Shown here in pieces: positions 14,938 through 22,263 of a stretch of DNA of 22,263 nt (the first letter of the stretch is position 1; the number at the start of each line of letters is the position of its first letter). The position numbers and the translations under genes were made by a program. This stretch comes from Planctomycetota bacterium (GTDB lineage Bacteria > Planctomycetota > PLA2 > JAEUHO01), in NCBI GenBank assembly GCA_026647295.1, contig JAPKHB010000021.1, positions 1 through 22,263 on the forward strand. The letters run 5' to 3'. The notes beneath the pieces were generated by a model, which saw only the letters and a program-made list of their open reading frames with translations, searched no databases and was not told the DNA's origin.

Positions 14938-14989
14938 CGGCCGGAGGGCGCGGTCGGCGGGTCGGTCGCCGCCGCCGGAAAGCCGCCGC

Positions 14990-15011
14990 GGCCGGGCACC
15001 GTGGGCCGGCC
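14990..15011. terminator. Hairpin between convergent genes
   Basis: GGCCGG (14990-14995) and CCGGCC (15006-15011) pair around a 10-nt loop, in the 77-bp gap between the HEAT/toroid stop and the PilZ stop. It may terminate both. There is no T-tract. Confidence 0.35.
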
Positions 15012-15014
15012 GGG

Positions 15015-15782
15015 CTAGCGGCGGCGGAAGGCGCGGCGCACGCGCCGCGGAGGGGCCCCGGCCAGAAGCAGGCCGGCCTCGACGGTGCCGCTGGGCCGAT
15101 CCATGCAGCGCACGGCGAGCAGGTCGGCCGGGGAGCGCCACACGGGCAGGCCGGCCTGGAAGAGGATCGTCTCCATCGAACCGGCGCCGAGCCAGCGGGA
15201 CAGGTCGGCGGTCGGAGCGCGCTCCAGGCGCAGCCCGAGGGCCCGCGCCCCGAGCGCCACGGCCTCGCCCTGGAACCAGGACTCGGCCTCCCCCGGCGCC
15301 CGGCCGCACAGGAGCGCCCGCGTCCGGCGCCCCGGCCGGGGCACCAGGGGCAGGGCCTCCAGCGGCAGGCTGGCGTCGGCCTCGGGCGCACGGCCGCCGA
15401 GGCCCAGCGCCGCGAGTTGGGCCGGTGTCGGCGCGTGGGGAAAGCGCACGCCCAGGTAGAGGTGCGAGGGGTCGTCGGGCGGCATGACCAGCCGGACGAC
15501 CTCGCTCTCCAGGACCACCCCGGCCTGGGCGAAGCGCAGGTCGAAGCCGCCCCCGAGGTTGGCCTCGACGCGGGCAAAGAGGTCCCCGGCCCCCTCCACC
15601 GGGCCGAGCGCCCCAAGCGGGAGGTAGAGCAGGGCACCGCCGGCGCTCACGTCCACCGTCCCGCCGTCGAGCGGGCCCAGGCGGCCGCCCAGCCGGACGG
15701 GGAGGTCCACCGAGAGGCGGGCGCTGGAGCGCTTGCCGGAGAGGAAGACGCGCAGGGGGTCGAGGACGGCCGAGGACGCCAT
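15015..15782 (-). CDS. PilZ-domain protein, putative cyclic-di-GMP receptor
   Basis: PilZ domains bind cyclic di-GMP. In this 255-residue protein both binding signatures are present: RSSAR at 18-22 (the RxxxR motif) and DVSAGG at 44-49 (the [DN]xSxxG motif), followed by beta-strands such as GALLYLPLG, VVLESEVVRLV and LYLGVRFP. The C-terminal half (from about residue 115) has no domain I recognise. The chosen ATG has GGAGG only 1 nt away, too close for an ideal site, so the exact start is uncertain. It lies 68 bp downstream of the REC-HD-GYP regulator, with which it probably forms one unit, so the receptor and the enzyme that breaks down the signal are made together. Confidence 0.82.
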   Translation of the reverse strand: MASSAVLDPLRVFLSGKRSSARLSVDLPVRLGGRLGPLDGGTVDVSAGGALLYLPLGALGPVEGAGDLFARVEANLGGGFDLRFAQAGVVLESEVVRLVMPPDDPSHLYLGVRFPHAPTPAQLAALGLGGRAPEADASLPLEALPLVPRPGRRTRALLCGRAPGEAESWFQGEAVALGARALGLRLERAPTADLSRWLGAGSMETILFQAGLPVWRSPADLLAVRCMDRPSGTVEAGLLLAGAPPRRVRRAFRRR

Positions 15783-15850
15783 GCCTCCCCATCGGCCAGA
15801 TCGGGCCCCCGACTTGCGGGGGCCGGGGGGGTCGAGGAGGGGCGGGCCCC

Positions 15851-17005
15851 TTACGGGTGGCCGTTGCGGTGGCTCCCGCCGGCTTCCAGCATGGCGGCGT
15901 CGAGCTGGCGGCGCAGCATGGTCCGGTCCGGGCCCAGCGGGAGCCCCTTGGCCTCGATCTCCTCCTGGTAGCGCGCGTCGAAGGTCGCGTGGAGGTGTTC
16001 GAGCCGGGGCAGCACGGCCTCGAGCACGTCCACGACGGCCGGGTCGAACTGGCTTCCCGCACAGCGGCGGATCTCCTCGAGCGCCCACGCGGAGGACATC
16101 GCCTCCTTGTAGCAACGCTTCGAAGTGATGGCGTCGTAGGCGTCGGCGACCTGGAAGACGCGCGCCGGCAGCGGGATGTCCTCGCCCCGGCGGCCCGCGG
16201 GGTAGCCCCCGCCGTCGTAGCGCTCGTGGTGGTTCAGGATCACCTCGGCCGCCCCCGAGAGGAAGGGCACGTGGGCCACGAAGTCGGCCCCGTAGACCGG
16301 GTGCATGCGCATCACCTTCCACTCCTCGGCCGTGAGCTGCGCGGGCTTGGTGAGGATGGCGTCGGGGATGCGGTACTTGCCGATGTCGTGGAGCATGGCC
16401 CCGAGCTGCAGGTTGCGCAGCGACTCGCCGCGCAGGCCCAGGTGGCGGGCGATCTCGGTGCAGTAGTCGCGCACCCGGAAGAGGTGCGCCATGGTCTCCG
16501 AGTCCTTCCCCTCGAGCATGGCCGCGAAGCCGATGACCGTGCCGTCGAAGGTGCGCTGCAACTCGTCTTCCTTCTCGCGCAGCCGGGCCTCGAGGTCTTC
16601 CTTGTAACGGTGGCGCAGCACGTACACCTGGCGCAGGTCCAGCGCCCGGTCGACGGCGTTTCCGATCGAGTCCAGGTCGAAGGGGTTCTTCTGGATGAAG
16701 TTGCAGGCCCCGAGTTGGATCGCCTCCATGGCGTAGCGCCACTCGTCGAAGGCCGTGAGGATCATGAAGGGCGTCGTGGACTCGATGTACGGCCGCACGG
16801 TGCGCAGGAAGGTGATGCCGTCCATGCGCGGCATGTGGATGTCGCTGATGATCAGGTCGAAGCCGCCTGGCTGCTCCTGCACCCGCGAGACCCCCTCCGC
16901 CCCGTTGGCCGCGTGCGTGCACTGGTGGCCGCGGCTGCGAAGGTAACGATCGAGGATGTCGCGCAGGCTCTCCTCGTCCTCGACCAGCAGGATGTTCTGC
17001 CCCAT
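15851..17005 (-). CDS. Response regulator with HD-GYP cyclic-di-GMP phosphodiesterase domain
   Basis: RpfG-like architecture in 384 residues. Residues 1-120 are a receiver: acidic pair at D10/E11, phosphoacceptor D55 in IISDIHMPRMDG, T84 and K106 all in place. A charged helical linker (about 125-155) leads to an HD-GYP domain with H174, HDIGK (206-210), H235, H259-H260 and HHERYDGGGYP (259-269), the full metal-binding and GYP set, so it is predicted to be active. HD-GYP enzymes hydrolyse cyclic di-GMP to GMP. The ATG at 17005 is preceded by GAGGT 4 nt upstream and gives a receiver of normal length. The gene follows a GT2 glycosyltransferase and precedes the PilZ gene. No histidine kinase is in the window. 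Confidence 0.95.
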   Translation of the reverse strand: MGQNILLVEDEESLRDILDRYLRSRGHQCTHAANGAEGVSRVQEQPGGFDLIISDIHMPRMDGITFLRTVRPYIESTTPFMILTAFDEWRYAMEAIQLGACNFIQKNPFDLDSIGNAVDRALDLRQVYVLRHRYKEDLEARLREKEDELQRTFDGTVIGFAAMLEGKDSETMAHLFRVRDYCTEIARHLGLRGESLRNLQLGAMLHDIGKYRIPDAILTKPAQLTAEEWKVMRMHPVYGADFVAHVPFLSGAAEVILNHHERYDGGGYPAGRRGEDIPLPARVFQVADAYDAITSKRCYKEAMSSAWALEEIRRCAGSQFDPAVVDVLEAVLPRLEHLHATFDARYQEEIEAKGLPLGPDRTMLRRQLDAAMLEAGGSHRNGHP

Positions 17006-17180
17006 CGGCACCTCGCCTGGCTCCCGGGCGCGGGAGGTCGGGGCGCCGGCGGGCGCCCTACCTACTCTCTTTCGGCCGGTCCCCGCCACGGGATGAGCCC
17101 GGAGGCGGCGCCGACGCCCGGAGCATGACCCGGCCCGGGCCCCGGGGCCACCGCGCCCCCCCGGATTGTGAAGGCCGTCC

Positions 17181-18812
17181 TCACACGGGCCCGGGCCCGG
17201 CTCCGCGGCCCAGCGCCGTCGCGGGGTCGGGCGCTCCCTCCGCCGCCGGGGCCGCGGCCCGGGCGGGGGCGTCCGCCCGCGGGAGCACCGCGGCGGCGGC
17301 GGGCGCCGCGTCCTCGGCGCCCGCCTCCCCGCGGGCCTGGCGCCGGATCCACAGCGCCCGCACGGTCGCGCCCCCCATCGTGAACAGGCCGAGCGAGAGG
17401 ACGCCCGTGATCACGGCGGCCACCGGCATGCGCGGGGCCTGGTAGACGGCCATCGCCACGTAGTAGGCCCCCACCAGGAGTTCCACCACGGCCTGCCACA
17501 GGTCGCGCCCGCCCGTGTAGGCCCGCTCGCGCGTCCGCACCAGGGCCCGGTCCTCGCCCAGGACCCCCAGCTTGGGCGTGCGCACGAACTCGGTACGCAG
17601 GCCGGAGAAGGCCTCCATCACCCCGCGCGCGTTGTTCACGGCCAGGCCCGTCCCCACCAGGGGGAAGAAGGGCAGGTAGCGCAAGCGCGCCACCCAGTCC
17701 CGGTGCACCTCGCGGGTGGCCACGACGAAGAAGAGCACCTGGGTGACGATGACGAGCGCGAAGACGACCGAGTCGAAGAGCGCGGCCACCTCGCCGGCGA
17801 AACCCCGTTGGATGCGCACCAGCATCACCGGAAGGGTGACGACGGTGAGGAAGAGGCTCGCGGGGAAGGCGATGTTGGCCCCGAGGTGGAAGGTGCCCTC
17901 CAGCTTCTTGCGCAGCGGCAGGTCGCTGCGCCACAGGCGCGGGACCAGTTTGAGGAAGCACTCGGTCAGCCCCTTGGCCCAGCGGTGCTGCTGGCTCTTG
18001 AGCGCCGTGATCTGCACGGGCAGTTCGCTCGGGCAGCCCAGGTCGCGCAGGAACACCCCGCGGTAGCCGGCCAGGCCGGCCCGGTAGGAGAGGTCCGTGT
18101 CCTCGCAGATGGTGTCGTCCTGCCAGCCGCCGGCGTCGCGGATCGCCTGGCGGCGCCAGATCCCGCCCGTGCCGTTGAAGTTGAAGAGGTAGCCCCCGCG
18201 CGAGCGCGTCACCTGCTCGAGGACGAAGTGCCCGTCCATCAGCATGCCCATGCCCTGGGTGAGCAGGCCGTAGCGGTCGTTCAGGAAGGTCCAGCGGGCC
18301 TGCACGAAGGCGACCTGGGGGTCGGTGAAGTGGTCCACCGTGCGGCGCAGGAAGTCGGGCGTGGGCACGAAGTCGGCGTCGAAGATGGCCAGGAACGCGC
18401 CCTTGGCCCGGTCCATGGCCGCCCGCAGGGCCCCGGCCTTGTAGCCGGAACGGTCGCTGCGGTGGACGTGCACGATGTCGAAGCCCTCGGCCGCCTTCTG
18501 GGCGACCTTGGCGCGCGCGATGCCCACCGTGGCGTCGGTGCTGTCGTCCAGGACCTGGATCTCGAGGCGGTCGCGCGGCCAGTCGAGCGCGCACACCGAG
18601 TCGATCAGGCGCTCGACCACGAAGCGCTCGTTGTAGACGGGCAACTGCACCGTCACGAGGGGCGGGGCGGCAAAGCGCGCGCCGGGCTCCTCGTCGGCGC
18701 GGCGCTGGAGGAAGTAGCGCGGGATCAGGAGCGCCCGGTAGAACATGACCGCCGCCACCAGCGTGAGCAGCGCGTAGTAGATGGTCAGCAGCAGGCTCTG
18801 GGCGAAGGGCAT
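17181..18812 (-). CDS. Membrane GT2 glycosyltransferase, cellulose/mannan synthase-like
   Basis: The protein (543 residues) should add sugars from an activated donor to a growing chain at the inner membrane. It has an N-terminal membrane helix (about 7-25), then a GT-A domain: VTVQLPVYNE (53-62), LDDSTD (88-93), DADF with the DxD (145-147), GTGGIWRR (214-221), CEDTD with the TED-type pair E237/D238, and QQHRW (274-278), the processive Q-x-x-R-W motif. Several C-terminal membrane helices follow (ANIAFPASLFLTVV, VVFALVIVTQVLFFVV, LLVGAYYVAMAV, ITGVLSLGLFTMGG), then an Ala-rich cytoplasmic tail. It is most like CslA or glucomannan/ceramide-type bacterial GT2 enzymes; the polymer is unknown. The PilZ domain typical of cellulose synthase is absent here but encoded two genes downstream. 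The ATG at 18812 lacks a clear ribosome binding site. Confidence 0.93.
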   Translation of the reverse strand: MPFAQSLLLTIYYALLTLVAAVMFYRALLIPRYFLQRRADEEPGARFAAPPLVTVQLPVYNERFVVERLIDSVCALDWPRDRLEIQVLDDSTDATVGIARAKVAQKAAEGFDIVHVHRSDRSGYKAGALRAAMDRAKGAFLAIFDADFVPTPDFLRRTVDHFTDPQVAFVQARWTFLNDRYGLLTQGMGMLMDGHFVLEQVTRSRGGYLFNFNGTGGIWRRQAIRDAGGWQDDTICEDTDLSYRAGLAGYRGVFLRDLGCPSELPVQITALKSQQHRWAKGLTECFLKLVPRLWRSDLPLRKKLEGTFHLGANIAFPASLFLTVVTLPVMLVRIQRGFAGEVAALFDSVVFALVIVTQVLFFVVATREVHRDWVARLRYLPFFPLVGTGLAVNNARGVMEAFSGLRTEFVRTPKLGVLGEDRALVRTRERAYTGGRDLWQAVVELLVGAYYVAMAVYQAPRMPVAAVITGVLSLGLFTMGGATVRALWIRRQARGEAGAEDAAPAAAAVLPRADAPARAAAPAAEGAPDPATALGRGAGPGPV

Positions 18813-18986
18813 GGGGCGGCGCGGCGGGCTCCAGGGGGCCGCGGGCGGGCTTCGGGGGCGGCCGGCACGGGGCGCAGGCGGGGACGGAGGGGGCGCGCGG
18901 GCGGGTCGCCCGGCGGCCGCCGCCCGGAAGGTCCAGGGGGCGGCTTCGCGGAGGCCCGCCGGCGCCCGCCGGGGGCAGGGCGCGCC

Positions 18987-18992
18987 ATGGTA
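18987..18992 (-). promoter_or_regulatory. Candidate -10 hexamer for the glycosyltransferase operon (TACCAT)
   Basis: TACCAT on the minus strand is the only TANNMT match in the divergent 268-bp gap in this orientation. It would give a leader of about 170 nt before 18812, which is long, so either the leader is regulatory or the match is chance. No other structure was recognised in this gap. Confidence 0.2.
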
Positions 18993-19067
18993 CGGGGCCG
19001 CCCCCGCGGCGCCAACGCGGCCGCGCGGCCCGGGCCGGCCCACGGGCCGGCGCGGGACCGGGGGGCG

Positions 19068-19073
19068 TAGCAT
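19068..19073 (+). promoter_or_regulatory. Candidate -10 hexamer for ligA (TAGCAT)
   Basis: TAGCAT ends exactly 7 nt before the ATG at 19081, so transcription would begin at about the start codon (leaderless). There is no Shine-Dalgarno sequence before ligA, which agrees. The spacing is the same as for the selenoprotein gene. Confidence 0.4.
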
Positions 19074-19080
19074 CTGCGCC

Positions 19081-21099
19081 ATGGCGGCCCAGCCCCCCCC
19101 CGACGTCGTGCGCCGCGTGCGAGAGCTGCGCGAAGCCCTGCGCGAGGCCGACCACCGCTACTACATCCTGGACGACCCCACGCTCTCGGACTCCCAGTAC
19201 GACGACCTGTTCCGCGAGTTGCTCGCCCTGGAGCGGCGCTGGCCGGCGCTCGAGGACCCGGCGAGCCCGACCCGGCGGGTGCCCGGCGCGGTGGCCGAGG
19301 GCTTCGAGCCCTACCGCCATCCGAGCCCGATGGTCTCGCTGGACAACGTGATGAGCGAGGCGGAGTTCCGCGAGTGGGTGGAGTCCGCCGACCGCTTCCT
19401 GCGCTCCACCGAGCCGCGGACCTACAGCGTCGAGCCGAAGATCGACGGGGTCGCCCTCGAGCTGATCTACGAAGCGGGACGCCTCGTCGCCGCCGTCACG
19501 CGCGGGGACGGAGAGGTCGGCGAGAACCTCACCGCCAACGCGCGCACGATCCGCTCCATCCCCGCCCTCCTGCGCGGGCCCGGGGTCCCCGAGTGGATCG
19601 CGGTGCGCGGGGAGTGTTACTGCCGCAAGGCCGACTTCGAGGCCTTCAACCGGGAGGCCGAGGCCGCGGGCGAGCGCACCTTCGCCAACCCGCGCAACTT
19701 CGTCGCCGGGAGCCTGCGCCAGCTCGACCCGGCGATCCCGGCCGCGCGTCCCATCCGGTACCTCGCCTACGCCCACGGGGGGGTGCGGGGGGCGACCTAC
19801 GCGACCCAGGCGGAGTTGCTGGCCGCGCTGCGGCAGATGGGCCTTCCGACCGTGCCGGAAGCCCGGGTGGTGGAGGGCGCGGACGCGGTGGTGCGGGCCT
19901 ACGAGGACCTGCTCGCGCGGCGGGACCGCCTGCCCTACGAGGCCGACGGCGTGGTGGTGAAGGTGGATCAGGCCCGGCTCCAGGAGCGCCTGGGCATGCG
20001 CATCCGCTCGCCGCGCTGGGCCGTGGCCTGGAAGTTCCCGGCCCAGCGCGCGGTCACCCGCCTGGAGGCCGTGGACTGGAGCGTCGGCCGCACCGGCGTG
20101 GTGACGCCCCGCGCGGTGCTCGAACCGGTGTTCCTGGCCGGCGTGACCGTCCGCCACGCGACGCTCCACAACCTCGACGAACTCGCCCGCCTGGACCTGC
20201 GGGTCGGCGACCGGGTCGAGATCGAGCGCGCCGGCGACGTGATCCCCAAGGTGCTCCGGGCCCTCCCCGAGGCCCGCACGGGCAGGGAAACCCGCGTGCG
20301 CGTCCCCGCGACCTGCCCGGCGTGCGGCACCGCGCTCGGCCGCGACGAGGGCAAGGTGGCGCTGCGCTGCGGCAACTTCGCCTGCCCCGCGCAGGTGGCC
20401 GCGCACCTGGTGCACTTCGCCAGCCGCGGGGCCCTGGACATCCGCGGCCTGGGCGAGAAGCAGGTGCAGCAACTCCTCGAGGCCGGGCTGGTGAAGGACG
20501 CCGCGGACCTGTTCACGCTTGGGGCCGAGGACCTCGCGGCGCTGCCGCGCTGGGGCGAGAAGAGCGCGGCCAACCTCCTGGCGCAGTTGGCCGAGGCGCG
20601 TCGACCCCCGCTCGACCGCCTCCTGGTGGGGCTGGGGATCCGCGAGGTGGGCGAGCGCGGCGCCCGGATCCTCGCCCGCGCCTTCGGCACGCTGGGCCGC
20701 CTCGCGCGGGCCACCCGCGAGGAACTCCTCGAACTCGACGAGGTGGGCGACGCCATGGCCGACGCGGTGCGGCAGTGGTTCGCCGAGCCGCGCAACGCCC
20801 GGATGCTGGAGCGCCTGGAGGCGGTCGGGGTCCGCCCCCGGCGCGTGGAGGCCCCCGCGGGGGGCGCCTTCGAGGGGTTGACCGTGGTGCTCACGGGCAC
20901 GCTCGCCACGCTCTCGCGCGACGAGGCCAAGGCCCTGGTGGAGGCGCAGGGCGGCCGGGCAGCCTCCGCGGTGAGCGCCCGGACCCACCTCGTCGTGGCC
21001 GGGCCCGGCGCGGGCTCCAAGTTGACCCGGGCCCGGGAACTTGGCGTCGAGGTGATCGACGAAGAGGAGTTCTTGCGCCGGGCGGGCCGGGGGCGCTAG
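19081..21099 (+). CDS. ligA: NAD-dependent DNA ligase
   Basis: LigA seals nicks in DNA during replication and repair, using NAD. The 672-residue protein has the full family order: domain Ia with YYILDDPTLSDSQYDDL, then the adenylation domain with K120 in the KxDG motif (EPKIDGVALEL), followed by TRGDGEVGENLT, GECYCRKADF and FANPRNFVAGSLRQLD. The OB fold has GRTGVVTPRAVLEPV, and a zinc finger has Cys 412, 415, 430 and 435. Helix-hairpin-helix repeats follow (IRGLGEKQVQQLLEAGL, LVGLGIREVGERGARIL), and a BRCT domain runs from about 595. Length is normal. The ATG at 19081 begins the conserved domain Ia. It diverges from the glycosyltransferase operon. Confidence 0.98.
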   Translation: MAAQPPPDVVRRVRELREALREADHRYYILDDPTLSDSQYDDLFRELLALERRWPALEDPASPTRRVPGAVAEGFEPYRHPSPMVSLDNVMSEAEFREWVESADRFLRSTEPRTYSVEPKIDGVALELIYEAGRLVAAVTRGDGEVGENLTANARTIRSIPALLRGPGVPEWIAVRGECYCRKADFEAFNREAEAAGERTFANPRNFVAGSLRQLDPAIPAARPIRYLAYAHGGVRGATYATQAELLAALRQMGLPTVPEARVVEGADAVVRAYEDLLARRDRLPYEADGVVVKVDQARLQERLGMRIRSPRWAVAWKFPAQRAVTRLEAVDWSVGRTGVVTPRAVLEPVFLAGVTVRHATLHNLDELARLDLRVGDRVEIERAGDVIPKVLRALPEARTGRETRVRVPATCPACGTALGRDEGKVALRCGNFACPAQVAAHLVHFASRGALDIRGLGEKQVQQLLEAGLVKDAADLFTLGAEDLAALPRWGEKSAANLLAQLAEARRPPLDRLLVGLGIREVGERGARILARAFGTLGRLARATREELLELDEVGDAMADAVRQWFAEPRNARMLERLEAVGVRPRRVEAPAGGAFEGLTVVLTGTLATLSRDEAKALVEAQGGRAASAVSARTHLVVAGPGAGSKLTRARELGVEVIDEEEFLRRAGRGR

Positions 21100-21139
21100 G
21101 CCGCCCGGACACGGAGGGGGGAACCCGGCGGGGCCGGGG

Positions 21140-21168
21140 CGGGTCCAACCAGCGGGCGCGTGGACCCG
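21140..21168 (+). terminator. Hairpin downstream of ligA
   Basis: CGGGTCCA (21140-21147) pairs perfectly with TGGACCCG (21161-21168) around a 13-nt loop, 41 bp after the ligA stop. It is a good terminator candidate, though without a T-tract. Confidence 0.5.
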
Positions 21169-21259
21169 GAGGGGCCGCGCGCCCCAGGTTCCCGCCCGTT
21201 CACCGGGGCCGGGGCCGCCCGTCCGCGCCCGGCGGTAGGACGTCGGCCCCGACCTTGGG

Positions 21260-21265
21260 TACGCT
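21260..21265 (+). promoter_or_regulatory. Candidate -10 hexamer for the last gene (TACGCT)
   Basis: TACGCT, in the context TTGGGTACGCTGGG, lies 66 nt before the ATG at 21332 and after the ligA hairpin. It fits TANNMT and closely resembles the element before the HEAT/toroid gene. Confidence 0.35.
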
Positions 21266-21331
21266 GGGAGGGCGCGCCCGCGGCCCCACCCGGCGGCGGG
21301 TGCCGTGCCTCGTCCTTCCGGGGAGTTGTCC

Positions 21332-22263
21332 ATGCCGCATCCGATTCGCCCTCGCGCCCGACTCCGGGCGTCGCTCGGTGCCCTTGCGCTCGTCGCCCTC
21401 GGGCTCCTCATCGCCCACGTACCCGCCGCGCAGGCCGGCGCGCCGGTGCTCCGGGACACGTACCGCGACCCGGTGCACAAGTTCTCGCTCCGGATGTTCG
21501 ACGGCTACAAGCCCGTCCCGCTCAAGCCCGACGAGCGCCTGGTGGCCTGCCGGTTCCGCGACCCCAAGGAGAAGGGCGAGGCGCGGGGCACCTTCCCGGT
21601 CACGGTGGAGGTGCTGCGGCTGGCCAAGGACGGGAAGGACAAGCCCGTCACGACCGGCGGCGGGCCCGACGGCATGCCCGAGATCCCGGCCGAGGTCCTC
21701 GAGCGCATGGGCCTGGGCGAGCCCAAGGACCTCTTCGACGCGGCCTTTCGCGGCCTGATGATCGCCGAGGCCGCCGAGAAGGAGATCCAGGCGGGCAAGG
21801 ACAAGCCCAAGGCCATCCGCTCCAAGGACAAGGTGGCCGGGCAGATGTGGACCTTCGAGGTCGCCTCGATCTGGGGCTCGGACCCCACGGACCGGATCTA
21901 CCTCTTCCTGGCCACCTTCGAGCGCGACGGCGTGGAGTACGGGATCTCGTGCCGCTGCGGCGCCGTGATGCGCAAGCACTACGCGCCGCGCTTCGAGGAC
22001 ATCGCCGAGTCCTTCCGCTTCTTCGACACCCGGGCGAAGGACGTCGAGAGCCTCGACGCGCTGGACGGCGTGAACATCAGCGCCCGCCGCCGGCTCCAGA
22101 TCGAGCAGAGCATGGTGCGGGACTGGGACGTGGTCGTCAGCCCGAAGAAGAACTACATCGTGATCTACAACACGAAGAAGGGCACGAACCACACGCTGGC
22201 GAAGGTGATCGCCGAGCGCATCGAGTTGATCCGCGAGCAGATCTACGAGGTGCAGTTCCCGCC
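21332..22263 (+). CDS. Secreted protein, N-terminal part, runs off the window edge
   Basis: The frame is open from the ATG at 21332 to the last base (310 codons), so the gene is partial. GGGGAG lies 6 nt before the ATG. Residues 11-35 form a signal peptide (ASLGALALVALGLLIAHVPAAQA). The mature part starts with a beta-rich module (YRDPVHKFSLRMFDGYKPVPLKPDERLVACRF) like domains that test whether a secreted protein handles substrate data or profiles, with a Lys-rich insertion about residues 98-165. Near the edge, DWDVVVSPKKNYIVIYNTKKG followed by LAKVIAERIELIREQIYEVQFP (shown in parts) resembles the lead-in of DUF1570-type, gluzincin-like metallopeptidase domains found in Planctomycetota. If so, an HExxH motif should lie beyond the window. 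That assignment is inference. Confidence 0.82.
   Translation, partial: MPHPIRPRARLRASLGALALVALGLLIAHVPAAQAGAPVLRDTYRDPVHKFSLRMFDGYKPVPLKPDERLVACRFRDPKEKGEARGTFPVTVEVLRLAKDGKDKPVTTGGGPDGMPEIPAEVLERMGLGEPKDLFDAAFRGLMIAEAAEKEIQAGKDKPKAIRSKDKVAGQMWTFEVASIWGSDPTDRIYLFLATFERDGVEYGISCRCGAVMRKHYAPRFEDIAESFRFFDTRAKDVESLDALDGVNISARRRLQIEQSMVRDWDVVVSPKKNYIVIYNTKKGTNHTLAKVIAERIELIREQIYEVQFP

Noticed and set aside
12090..15971. 1293-residue plus-strand ORF over the HEAT/toroid and PilZ genes
   Set aside because: Out-of-frame shadow in GC-rich DNA with no domain; the genes it covers have clear family motifs in other frames.
17006..17180. TAGGTAG patch upstream of the response regulator as a promoter
   Set aside because: It does not fit the TANNMT pattern and has no -35 partner; an operon with the glycosyltransferase explains expression as well.
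18813..19080. Search for a gene or structured RNA in the divergent gap between the glycosyltransferase and ligA
   Set aside because: Only short GC-rich frames and no conserved motif; apart from the two promoter candidates I see nothing.
17062..21480. Very long minus-strand ORF opposite ligA and overlapping the glycosyltransferase
   Set aside because: It is a frame shadow with Arg/Gly/Pro-rich, low-complexity translation; ligA and the glycosyltransferase are clearly the real genes.

Overview
The window is very GC-rich bacterial chromosome (third codon positions are almost all G or C) carrying ordinary housekeeping genes mixed with secreted proteins of unknown function. The mix points to Planctomycetota or a close relative: exported HEAT-repeat plus prenyltransferase-like toroid proteins, several signal-peptide proteins of types common in that phylum, FHA proteins, and a redox lipoprotein with EF-hands. 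This placement is inference from gene content, not from a marker gene. I see no rRNA, tRNA, CRISPR array, insertion sequence or prophage gene, and no gap longer than about 270 bases.

Layout. 1-1131: two minus-strand FHA genes; the second ends in what looks like the front part of a protein kinase, cut short by a repeat. 1387-4525: three plus-strand genes, namely glutamate dehydrogenase, a Nudix hydrolase, and a lipoprotein with four EF-hands and a deiodinase/thioredoxin-like domain. 4535-7350: two minus-strand genes, a secreted protein of unknown family and an alkaline-phosphatase-superfamily enzyme. 7497-8138: a small lipoprotein. 8227-10780: groEL, groES and a degenerate receiver-domain gene on the minus strand. 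11030-12001: an exported protein on the minus strand. 12208-14937: a large secreted HEAT/toroid protein. 15015-18812: a minus-strand group of PilZ protein, REC-HD-GYP response regulator and GT2 glycosyltransferase, which reads as a cyclic-di-GMP and polysaccharide module. 19081-21099: ligA. 21332 to the right edge: the start of a secreted protein that continues outside the window.

The most notable feature is at 3329-4525. The reading frame is interrupted by one in-frame TGA at 4115-4117, exactly at the active-site position of the iodothyronine deiodinase family (FGSWT-TGA-QPFR, followed by YLREAHAIDG). It then continues in the same frame with a full family C-terminus. Just after the TGA lies a 7-bp stem with a GGUC tetraloop, as expected for a bacterial SECIS element. 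I read this as a 398-residue selenoprotein with selenocysteine at position 263, anchored as a calcium-binding lipoprotein. Standard gene calling would split it into a truncated EF-hand protein and an orphan fragment.

Other points of interest are: a recurring TANNMT hexamer upstream of starts, in three cases so close to the ATG that leaderless transcripts are likely; a pseudo-receiver gene joined to groESL with a hairpin before the groES ribosome binding site; and a phosphatase with an altered metal-binding motif.
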